A stretch of DNA of 64,000 bases from Pardosa pseudoannulata (lineage: Eukaryota > Arthropoda > Arachnida > Araneae > Lycosidae): NCBI GenBank assembly GCA_032207245.1, contig CM063500.1, positions 19,477,734 through 19,541,733 of the forward strand, given 5' to 3'. Shown here one piece after another: positions 22,975 through 35,309 of this stretch. Position 1 is the first letter of the stretch. Each line of letters opens with the position of its first letter. Below the pieces are notes generated by a model, which was not told the origin of the DNA, did not search any database, and saw only the letters and a program-made list of their open reading frames with translations. The position numbers and the translations under genes were made by a program.

Positions 22975-25900
22975 AAATGGTCAGATTGTCCATTTCTGGA
23001 GTTTAATAGAAGGCCAAAATAGACAAAAAAGAAAGAAAAAGTTACATATTTTATTCTGTCATCAGATTTAGGAGCACTCTGGGAGTATTTTAGTTTATGG
23101 CATTCATATTTAACTTAAAAGGAAAAGTTTCTTAGTCAATCAAATGTGTTATCAAAGGTCATGAGGAAAAGGTAGCATGTGCAGTAAGTTTTATATAGTC
23201 AAAAATTATTTGACTTGACAATCTGGCTGTTGCCAATACCACATTTTCAATGATATTAATAGAAAAAGACAAAGGAAAATTGCTAAAAGACAAGAAAAGG
23301 TTTAAGTATAGATATTAAAATTTTTTATTGTAGATTGTAGCAGCTATAAAAGATCATAGCATATGAACAAACAAAATGTGAAAGGTAATAAAGAAAGCAA
23401 ATGGAGTCCATATAACCCTGATAGCTAGTTGCTATCAGGGTTGGTTATTTTGCCAGCAAAAATATCTTTTTGCCAGGACAGTGGCAAAAACTGGTAAAAA
23501 CCAGCAAAAATCAAAATTTGTATAAATAAATTTAGTGATACAGGTTATATGAAAAAATAATCATGAAACAAATAAAATAAAATGTTTTCTTAGTAAAAAT
23601 AAACAAAAAATAGATTCTTTTTTTTTTTTAATTTTATTTTTGCACTATTATCTCTCTCTGCTAAAAGATTTTCAAGCACCTGCACTTCCATTCATCATCC
23701 ACAAACCAGTTCAAACAAGAACCCACCTGTTCTATCCTGAGTTAAGCAAGTGTTGATCCTCCCTCAAGTGTAATTTTTTGTATTATAAACATGGTTTCCG
23801 CGCACCTGGAAAGTCATGGAAAATCATGGATTTAGACAATGGATTAATTTTGTCATGGAAAGTCTTGATTTTTCAAGTAAAATGAGTAAAAGTCATGGAA
23901 AGTCATGGATTCGCTAAACTACCGATTAAAAAAATGCATTGAATTGTTTAATTCTGTTTTTACATGTCATTTGGCTGAAGTTACTGAGTTTGGTATTTAT
24001 GTATTATCCTATTGACCAACTAAAATTTGTTCACCAAGGAAACTCAAAGCAAGAAAGCTTAATGGGTGGGTAAATGTATATTATTATGGTTTTTTCTTAA
24101 ATTGTAGATTAAAATTTTATTAATATAATAATAATTATTTTTTAATAAAAATTAGTTAAGATTAATTTTATGTATTATCCTATTGACCAAGTAAAATTTG
24201 TTCACCAAGGAAACTCAAAGCAAGAAAGCTTAATGGGTGGGTAAATGTATATTATTATGGTTTTTTCTTAAATTGTAGATTAAAATTTTATTAATATAAT
24301 AATAATTATTTTTTAATAAAAATTAGTTAAGATTGTTTGCACAAAATATAAGTTTATCTTTAGAGATATTGTATATAAATGTTATAGGGTTATATTTGTC
24401 TATTATTCATGGTCACCTGGATAATACCAAATTGGAAACATTTTGATTGAAAAATTGCTATATGATTAAACTTAGGTATGTAGATACAACAATTTATTTT
24501 TATGTATGTGAGTTTATTAACACTTATAAAGTAAGTTTATAGTTTTTTTTTATGATAAAATTCCTGTAATTTCTCTAAAAGCATATATTTTATTTGTATG
24601 TACATCAGAAGTTTTATTCATATATACTTTAACGAAAGCTTTTTAAAGTCATGGAAAATGATCTGCTAAATCAGAGAAAGTCATGAGAAGTCATGGATTT
24701 GAAAAATTTTATTTGGGCAGATTTTTATACCCTGTATAAAAAAATAAAATGTAAATAAGAATTTTAAAACTCCACTTATTTTAGCATAATATATTAATAT
24801 ATATTTACTTAACACTATTGCTTATATTTTGCATTTCTGAAATATTGCATTATGTTAATTGATTAGGTTTATATTTTAACTAAGGAAATGTTTGTTTATA
24901 ATGTCTATACATTTTGTAATATTGTTAATTGGGAGTTTTTGTAATATTGTTATTGTTAATTTATCACAACATAAAAATCAGACTAACAATTTGGTTTCAA
25001 GTTGACTTATGTATATTCACACATTTTCAGTGATATTTATTTGGATTTCATAATGTGTAACTGATAACTCATGTATACTAAGAGCCTTCAAATTATTTGA
25101 ATAATAATTTCCTTTTAACCTACATTTTCACTAGGTATAAAAAACAGCTGCCAGGAAAAGCAAAAGTCTTTTACCACAAAACCACCCTTTCTGTATAGTT
25201 TGAATATCTGTATAGTTGTTTCTGTATAGTCTGTATAGTTTTGTATAGTTTGAATTGTTGTAATAAACTTTCTCCCTTCCTACTGTTTAAGCTCCCTCAG
25301 TTTTAGAGTTGGTTTACTATTTTTTAAATTTTGCATGTTTTCTTCATAGCTAAGTTTTGAAAAAATATTTTAAAATATATCTATTGAGGAAAAAATATGA
25401 ACTGGAACTGAAAAAATAAACACATACACAACAGACTGTAATTTGTGATCACTCTGAAATATTATTCTTTTCCTGGGAAGGGATGATCCCTTGAAAATAG
25501 AACATCTTGTCCTTTACCTCTTGTGTGAGATCCTATTTCTACCCTAGAATAAGATATATTTTACCTCAACCTCATATAAAAGTGTGCTCTGTAAAAATTT
25601 TTACCACCTATACTTTAACAGATAGGTGATATATTAGAGTGAATATTGCAATAAAAAAGCAAAGAGGAGTTATACATTCCTCATCAACTAAAAGTTAAAA
25701 CCTCTTGTTTTTATTGTATAATAATTAGATTAATCTTTGTAATTTTTTGGATTAGTAGTACGTAAAATCGCTGAAAGAAAATGTCGCTTTATAGAAATCT
25801 GTTTAAGCAAGGTTAGGGTCTTTTAATGAACCACAAAATATTTTATTATTAAAAGTGACCTTTCACAAATTTATTTTTATAAAAATTTGAGTTTTCTTAA

Positions 25901-28900
25901 ATCTGTATCAACATAAAATAAACTTTTGAGTAAATAAATAAATTCTGTAATGTATACTAATTTCAGATTTGTAAATTTGAATACTTTCAAAAATTCTCAA
26001 AGCAAGACCCTAGCTGAAAGGACCAGATATAATGCTAATTTCAGTTTTACAAAAGGAGTAATTTTCCACAATTTCACAAAAAATAGGACCCTGTCTGAAA
26101 TGTCTTGACAAATCCCTATTTCACACATACACATATATATTTTAAAGAGGAGGCAGGGCTTATACCTTACCTGCTCAGACATTACAACTCTGATTGATAG
26201 ATACCAGGGTTGGTCAATAAGAATTAAACTCCACTTATTTGAGCATAAATATTAATATATATTTACTTATATCTATTGCTTATATTTTGCATGTCTGAAA
26301 TATTGCATTATGTTAATTGACTAGGCTGATATTTTAAAACTGGAAGTGTTTGTTTATAATTTCTATACATTTTGTAATATTGTTAATTTATTGCAGCATA
26401 AAAATCAGACTAACAATTTGATTTTTTTTTTCAATTAAAGATTTTTTTTAATGATGAAATTTATAATTTTGAAGAAATTAAAATGAGAATATGTGATCAT
26501 CCTGTATTGTAATACTAGCCTGTGATTGTCAATTTCAGATAGGTAAAAGAACATAAATGCACATTAATGTGCCAAAAATATGTTTTTGCTATTTTTGCTG
26601 GCAAAAACCTATTTTTGCTGGGGTAGTTTTTACCACAGTTTTTTCCACATGTGGCAAAAACTTGCCAACCCTGATAGATCTTAAGGGGAAAACTTTTATA
26701 GTTTTTTTTTTAAGTTAATAAAAAAATTAACTTGTTTCTTTCTTTCCTTATATGTGGAACCTTATGGTTATTTATTTATTTTTTAGAAGTTTTTAAAATT
26801 TTTTAATAACTTAAAATTATGTACTAAAAACATATTTCCTTTTCAGGTTCTGTGAAAGGGCCAATGCGGGACTATTTTCCTGACTTATCTGGAGATGCCT
26901 TTCAAAGTCTTAGTAAATCGGATTATGCAAAAGTCATATTTTGTGACTTATATTATAATACTGATAGCACTGTAGGCTGTAGATTCCAAATAACTGACAA
27001 TGTTCATGAAGATCCATGTGATTATATTGGACTTTATAAAGTTGGATATGACAGTCTGTCACAGTGCCTTGCTTCAAAAATGCTTTCTCAAACCGAGTGT
27101 GAAGATGATGGAAAATTGCTTCGTTGCACTTTTAAACGTAGGTTTTTAAAAAAATTAATAATTAAAATATCAACTTAAATTTTATTGTTTTTTAAACTGC
27201 GTTATATATAGGGTGAATGACCATTTTACAATATTTGTCAAAAGAAAAATTTAGTATAAGTTCTACTAAATTTATTTATTTAAGGTATCTGTCTACATCT
27301 GGAGAACTTTTTTCTTTAAATGTAGAAACTAGTTCATGTTTTTGCATTTTTAGATTTATTTTTTAAATTATCATAGAGAATTGCACTTAAAAAATTTGTT
27401 CCTGGAGAGAAATTTTTATAAAATTTCTAATAAAGAAAGAAAATTAAGTAAAAAAATTGGATTTTTTCAAAAGGTCTAATTTTTTAATAAACTAAATTAT
27501 TTTAATATTTTTCAATGCAACACATTTTTTATACACTGGACTAGTGAATCACCTGAAATCTTTGTTTAATTTGCATTTATTAAAAAATTTTGGTCCTTCC
27601 AAAATCATACACATTGAATGTTTAACGAATTTTCATTACCTTTATATCTAACTATGAGTGTAACATTATTAAAAATTATCTAAATTTAAAGCTTTTAGGT
27701 CATTTACTAGTAAATACTTTCAAAAGTATTTATAATAATTTTCAATAAAATATTTTAAGAACTTTTTGAGAAATCACATTCCAAGTTTCAACATTTTATT
27801 AAAAATAACCGTTTTGAGAAAAACGCTCTTTAACACTAGATTGCCCAAGGCAGTCATTTTGACTGTTTTTTAATTTCAATTAGAAAAACAATTTTGAAAT
27901 ATAATGATACAATTTCTTAGAATTTGGTGACTTTTTCTATAACATATAAATGGGCTTATGAATAATTGTAGTTACTTCCACCGTCCTTTATTATATATTA
28001 AAAATTAATTTTAAACAAATTTCTTTACATATTTGTTATTTTTTCACATTGCAGTCATTTTGACTGTTTTTGGGCAATATAGGTATTCAAGAAATCACGG
28101 ACAATCTAGTGTTAAAAGGCTTTAAATTCACAACTTCCGGTTCCAAAGTTACTACTTCCATTTTGTTTTGACAGCTGTCACTGATGTTTAAACAGCTGTA
28201 ACTTTTCTTTAAAATGCCTTAGAGACAAAATAAAAACAGATTTCAAAGCCTAAAAGTTGAAATTTTACAATAGAGAAATTTAAAAAAATTATGATTGTAA
28301 ACTCGCCAAGCGGTTTGCGATGTTTCTACTTCCGATTGTAAGTCATACCCTAATCATCCGGATATGATTTCGCATGGGTCTCGTATAAGGAGCAGGTATG
28401 GAGCTAAATAATCAGTCGTAGATGGTTTCAAACTTAACAACTGTTTATTTATTTAACAAAAAGCATTTAAAGAAATGTAAAAGTAAAGTCGTCCAGAGAG
28501 GAGATTACTCTAGACAACCTGCTCTCTTCGAAGTTCAGCCGGGAGTCCCCTCCCGTTTCTTCTTTTCTAAACAGGAAACCTCGGTTTTAGGGGAGATCGG
28601 CACCCCCCTCTATTTTACCTTTGTTGTTGGAGTAGCCAAAACGCCCTTTGGTGCCCAGCCGACATGGTCACACAAAGCACAGTTTCTTTTCTCGATTGGT
28701 ACATTGACAAACACGGCACACTTGACACCTCAAATCATCCGTGCGTCAAAAAGACCATTACTGGTTCAATACTGCCGTTTTCAATTGTTTGAAAGAATAA
28801 AAGTTCGCCGACCTCCGACAGAGACGGACGTGACTCTTACAATGATTTTTGGCAAAAAATGTTGTTTTCAATGTAGACGGATACCTTAATTGTAACCACA

Positions 28901-31900
28901 TTTATGAAAAAATTATACTTGGAATAATAAATATACATTAATGATCATAAAAAATAAACAGAAAAATAGAGCTAAAATGGACCTAAATTGATATTGCTTT
29001 TATTTTTATCAGAATTTAACTGTTAAAAACACAGTTGATAGTAATATTGTAATGGATAAAAGCTGAAATTTTATGTTAGGCTAAGTTACAATCACTTAGA
29101 TATTCTTAATTTGTCTATGTCTGGAATAAATAATTATTCCTTGTAGAAGTCTGTTATGGTAGATTTATGATCTGTGATGTATCATACCAAATTTTGTTCT
29201 TCTCTGGTTCTTTTTTCAGTATTTTGGGCTACTCTTTGACATTATATTTATCTCTATTTCTTTAAAACTCTTCAGTAACTACTCAGAACCAGTGAGGTTT
29301 TTTTTTCATAATGCAGTTGAAGTATAATTTTTGCTTATTTATTTTACATTACAGACTGTTTATAAATGATTAAATTTTAATAGTTTCAACAAAATCCTTA
29401 TAATAGGATCACATTCACATATGTACTTCTAAAGATCATAAGAAAATAGAAAAAAAATTCGTCACCTAATCTTAATTCAATCATTGGGAAAGTACACATC
29501 CAGGTTTATTCCCTTTTCTTCGCTTACTGGCTTGTACTTTGAAATCAGATTTGTATTTGTTTTCTAACTTTTGGTGTTCAATTTTATAATATTTAATTCT
29601 TATTCTTTTAATTCTTAATTTTAATTTTAATATTTTAGTAAATTTGAATCTTTACATGGTTCAGCCGGGTGCTTAAAATCCTTAAAAAGTGCTTATTTTG
29701 TAGATTCATTTTTAAGGTCCCTAATAAGTCCTTAAAAAGTGCTTAATTTTCTTTTCGTAGCCTTAAAATTTATAAATTTTTCCAAGTGCTCAAAAAGTGC
29801 TTATTTTTCCCCAAATATCGGTTGCTGAATTTTTATTTCCCTTGGTAATTAATCGTCAATCCATTCAACAAAGGTAAAGATAAGAAAGAAGAGTTAGACC
29901 AATTAAAAAATGTATAGAAGAAAAGAAAAATGAACTTCAAAATTAGACATATTCTCTTATCCCCCCCCCTTCCTATATTTTTTGATTCTCATCTTCTATT
30001 ATGAATGGAAATAGTTCTTCAGTTACATTTTTAAAATAGCATTGATAATTTCTTGAATCTTGTTTTGAGTATGTCATTAATTAAACATTTTTTAGTGTAG
30101 ATACTGCATCTTCTTTTCTCCCTGTGTGTGTGAATATTATATTTACCTGTTTATGATACAGAAGTACTTTTTACTATATTTTACATCTATGTTGCTTTAA
30201 AATACTGTTGCTATGATGTGAAACTTGTTGAAATTCCACCACAGATACTGCTTTCTTAACTTTACAAATATTTTAGATTTTTTTTAGGGAGGGGGGGGGG
30301 CATTTGATCAATAAGGACTATTGCTGTTCTAAAATTTATGTTTGCAAAGAAAGATGTCTTAACATAAAGTATGAGATATTAGCAATTGTGTTTAGTAAAA
30401 TTATTAAATTGATCTCTATATATTATTTAATGTCATTTTACAAGTCATAAAGTTTATGAAAAGCTTCAGTTTTTAAGCTTTAGCTGTAGGTCGATCATAG
30501 TACAATGTAAATTAAGGTGCTTAAAAAGTGCTTAATTTTTTTTCTGTGGAAAGAGTCTGAACCTTGCTTTAGTTTCTTAATTTTCTTTTTTGTGCTGTAC
30601 GTTTTTCAATTTTTTAGTTTCTCTTTTACTTTAATCTTTAATTTTAATCCAACTTTGCTGATTATCGTGTTAATTTTGTGTCTTTCTAAATTTTCTACCT
30701 ATTTATTTGGTTTTAAATGTTTTTTCTATTAGATTCAGACACCTTTCTTTTTTAACATTTTATCAAAATTGTTTTTTTTTTTTTTCTTCCCAAAATTGTG
30801 TCAAAATTGTGTTGTTCTATTGGGTTTTTTGTCATGTTTGGCACAGTTTGCCCAAGAGGATATAATGCCACTAAATTTCTCAACAACCAACCAACCTACC
30901 ATAAGAAAATAAAAAAAAAACCCAGTTTTTTTAATGATTTTAAACAAGACTACATTTTGCCTTTTATTTAAAAACATCAGAAAATAATTCAACATTTTTA
31001 TATCTAGAGTTAGATGTAGCTTATTTACTTAAAGTCATATTACATTTGATTATCTGTTGATTTATAGATAGTAGGACTTTATAATGTCATATGCAAAATA
31101 TGTTAAAACTGCTCTAATTTTTCAAATTTAAAGATATTTAAATGCATGTTTAATGACATATGGAGAAGAATATTCCTTATTCACTCATATTTATAACTCA
31201 AAAAAAATTTTTTTTAGTTATGTTACTTAAGAAGTAAGTAGGTTCAAAATTGTTTGATAAACACAGAAAAACTGCAAAAATTGAGCCTGGAAAAATCTGA
31301 GCTTCAATTTTTCAGTTTCAGTTTCTCCAATGCCTTTCTTCAGAAAATATTGAATTTTTACAAGTTTACCTGCCTTTCCTACATTTAACCAATTTCTTAG
31401 TTTTTTTTTCCATGTTTCCAAATATGGACAGCAATGTTTGATTAATGCAGATTACAAAAGCAGGAAAGGAAATCTTGCTTCAAGAGCAGAATTATAGAAC
31501 ATGTCCATTATTGTAAATACCTATAAGTGCTCTAATCTTTTGATATATATTGATATTAAAAGGAAACAGGGTTATTTTTTATGCCACTATAGAAAATATG
31601 GTTCAATTTGGTGTTATAAAGCTGCATTTTTGCCTACCTTGACTATTTTTGAATTTTCAACCAGCTGTGAGACCAATTACTGGGTTGAAATTTAAGTATC
31701 CCCTTCCCTTTACGTTCACCTAATATATAGGAAAGAACAATGAGTTTTTCTGCTTTAAAATACTTGGTTTTTAATAAGTAATCAGTAAACACTGAATGTT
31801 AAAAAATTATTCATTATTAATACTTAAATCAACATGAGAAGGAAGCTTAAGCATATGTATTGCATCTACAAAAAGAAATTACTATTTTATAATTTAGCCT

Positions 31901-31993
31901 TTTTCTGATTTTTTTAGTATATTTTATATGTTAATACTTCTTAATATGAAAAGAAATACAGCCTATTTTATCAATTTTTTTTATCTTGATTAA

Positions 31994-32026
<33 letters not shown>

Positions 32027-33910
32027 CCCCCAGCTACTGAGCTACCCAATCTCGAACATGGTTTTTATCAGTTTTTATATGTGACAAGAGATCAGGAAGT
32101 TTGTGGAGCAAGTATGCCATTTGAGATCAAGAACACAATTCCAAAGGATTGCTCTTCAGATGAAGATGTAGTTGCTGACAGAACTGAAGATGACTTCCTT
32201 GTGGTTCGATCTCATGCTGCTGAAAAAAATCGCCAGTTGCAGTTGCTGTTAGATGAAATGAATGAAAAGTGTTTGGCCCATGAAAGTGAAATGAGAAAAA
32301 TTCAGGCTAAAGTGAGAATAATCAGTGAAGAAAAAGTAAAATTAGAACAGTTGCTGAAAAAGGCCTGTGAAGAAAAAATGAATCTCATCGAAGAAAACCA
32401 CAAACTATGTGAAGAGAGAAATAACCTTTCTTGAGAACAAATATAAAGGAAAATTATTTATGTAATATCTAAGTTCAGTGATAAAACGTATGAAAATAAT
32501 GCAGGCAATATTTAAATAATTTAAAATAAGAAATGATTAAATGAGATAGTTAAAGGAATAACTTCATAATGCTAGAAAAAAATGTTTTTTTTTAACCTAT
32601 TTATTATGTGATAAATTGATAAATTCAATCGCCTGCTCTTAACCGGAGAAAATAGGGCTTGAAATATTCGCATTAAATGCTCGAAAGGGGGGGGGGAAGG
32701 GTGGATTTTGAATGTTGCTAATCCTAACTCATCAAGAATCCAATATGAATGCCTGTATCCATTCCAGGTACAATTACTTCATAAATTCAAGAACAGACGG
32801 ACAGATAACTTAGGCTATTATTGTATAGGGGATAGTTTAAGTGTATATTTTCATCTTGATTAACCTTTTTTTTTTTTTTTTTTTTTCCCCAGCTACTGAG
32901 CTACCCAATCTCGAACATGGTTTTTATCAGTTTTTATATGTGACAAGAGATCAGGAAGTTTGTGGAGCAAGTATGCCATTTGAGATCAAGAACACAATTC
33001 CAAAGGATTGCTCTTCAGATGAAGATGTAGTTGCTGACAGAACTGAAGATGACTTCCTTGTGGTTCGATCTCATGCTGCTGAAAAAAATCGCCAGTTGCA
33101 GTTGCTGTTAGATGAAATGAATGAAAAGTGTTTGGCCCATGAAAGTGAAATGAGAAAAATTCAGGCTAAAGTGAGAATAATCAGTGAAGAAAAAGTAAAA
33201 TTAGAACAGTTGCTGAAAAAGGCCTGTGAAGAAAAAATGAATCTCATCGAAGAAAACCACAAACTATGTGAAGAGAGAAATAACCTTTCTTGTGAAAAAG
33301 AGGTAAATAATTTTTATTAGATATAAACATAAGTGTAGGATTTCAGAACTAATTAATAATATATTAAGTAATTTTTAAAAAATATTAAAATCAGTATACA
33401 GTGTATAATGTTAAGTGTAATATAGTATAAATGTTCACTAACAAAATTAAGTTTATCATCTGTAGCATAAAATTTGCAAGTTTTACCAAAATTTAATGCA
33501 GGGTTCCCATGGTCCTTAAAAGTCTTTAAGAACTCCTTAATTTTAGTTTTCATTTTTAAGAGCCCTTAAAACTACTTAATTTTCATCAAAGGTCCTTAAA
33601 AACTCCTTAATTTTTAAATTGTAATGCGATCAATTTCTCCATCGATGAGATCTGCAGTTGTCATGTGATTTCCTATCAGTTTTCTTATGTGACAAATATA
33701 TAATCTGTTGTATACTTAAAAGGTTTAAAGTATAAAGTCAGCTGCCCTTTCCTAATAGCTAACAGTCATGCAGATTTTAATTAAACGAAGCATGGAGGAT
33801 GGGGTTTGTAGATATTTCAGTTACTTATGGAAGTTTAATTTTTCTTGCATTGAATGTAATAGAAAAGTCTAAAACTTTCTTCTTTCTTGGGCAATGTCTG
33901 GTATAATCAG

Positions 33911-33952
<42 letters not shown>

Positions 33953-35273
33953 TCATTTTTAAACCCTCAAAAAGTACTGTTTGTAATATGTTGTTTTTAT
34001 TCACAATTTATTTTTAGTTTGATCATTCCAAAGACTTTAGACGTACATTTTTCAAAATTAGATTTTGTCAAATAGATTTATCTTATATTAATTTTTAGGC
34101 ATTTTTAAAAACTTAATTCTGAAATATTGTAAGGAATTTATTGAACATGCGTTTTCTGGTTCATAATCATTAAAATATATTCCTCAGGAGATAGGGTTTA
34201 TGCTGGTATATCATGTATTTCAAGTAGGTCCTTAAAAAGTCCTTAATTTTTGTTCTGGAAAATGACCGGGAACCCTGTTTATGATACATACATTAATGCA
34301 TTTGATTATATCATTTGAAAATTGTTTATAGATTTTAGCATTGCTTTAAAGGCCCCCATCTCCTATATTTCTTAAATTAAAGAAATTTTAAAATAGTCGA
34401 AATTAGTTCTTAATAAGTTACATTATAGACTTCAAAAAAAGCCTATAGTATTTATAAGTTTGACAGTATTTTAGAGTTATCTTTTAAGTTTATTATCAAG
34501 CTTTTACAGAAATACATAATTGTTTTATGATTCATCCATCTTATTATTACTGTGTAATAATTTTTTTTTCATTATCCATTTTCAGGAAGCAGTGCGCATT
34601 CTGAAAGAAAAAAATGCTGTCTTTACTACCATTTTTGATGACTTTTCCTGTAAGTTAAAGGGTTTCACAGAGCTCAAAGATACATTAGAAGCAGATAAAA
34701 ATCTAGCAATTTCTGAAAATGCCAAGCTTCAAGAGCGTTTGAAGAAACTAACAGAAGAGCTACAAAATAAGCAAAAGGTTTTAGAAGTAAGCCCTTTTCT
34801 TACTGTAGAAAATTTATTCAATGTGTGTAAGTTATGCTTTAAGCTCATTGTTATTTATTATAATCTCTCATTCTACAAATGATAATCGTATATCACTTGT
34901 AGAATCATTAGAGATTTTCAGGTCATATTTTAAGATGCATTGCATTTAACAAAGTTACACATCTTAATATGAATTGAAAAGTTTGTCTTCAATATAAGTT
35001 CTTGTTTGGCATATTCTATCCAGGAGTGATTGTGTTCTGTGGGTACCCTGGAATTCCAGGTTTTTTTAATTATCCTTCTGGGTTTGGAAATAATATCATT
35101 TTTTTTTTTTAAATGTGTTCAGTTCTGAAAGTTTTGTGTTGTAAAATTAAAAATCAGACTAAAATCATTTGTTTTAGTAAATTACCAAGGAAAAACTGTC
35201 TGAAAAACCTATTTTTATTAAAATGAAAGACTTGATTTTTTTAACTCTTTGGGACTTCTTGGGTAGCAGAAAA

Positions 35274-35309
<36 letters not shown>

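Larger units (their letters stand above)
19225..26846 (+). other. Intron 1 (7.6 kb), repeat-rich
   Basis: The intron holds two copies of a TCATGGAAAGTC-type transposon, a four-unit tandem array, nested hAT-like elements and microsatellites, listed separately. No internal coding exon with an open frame and both splice sites was recognised. Confidence 0.7.
27138..32892 (+). other. Intron 2 (5.8 kb), with transposons and a ghost exon
   Basis: Contains a piggyBac-type miniature element (27834-28111), a GC-rich block (about 28290-28900), a hAT-like element (about 29657-30562), and the upstream exon 4-type duplicate with the R1 insertion. No other exon is supported. Confidence 0.6.

Noticed and set aside
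28422..28889. 155-codon + frame in intron 2
   Set aside because: No recognisable domain, lies in a GC-rich block likely derived from an element, and has no splice link to the gene.
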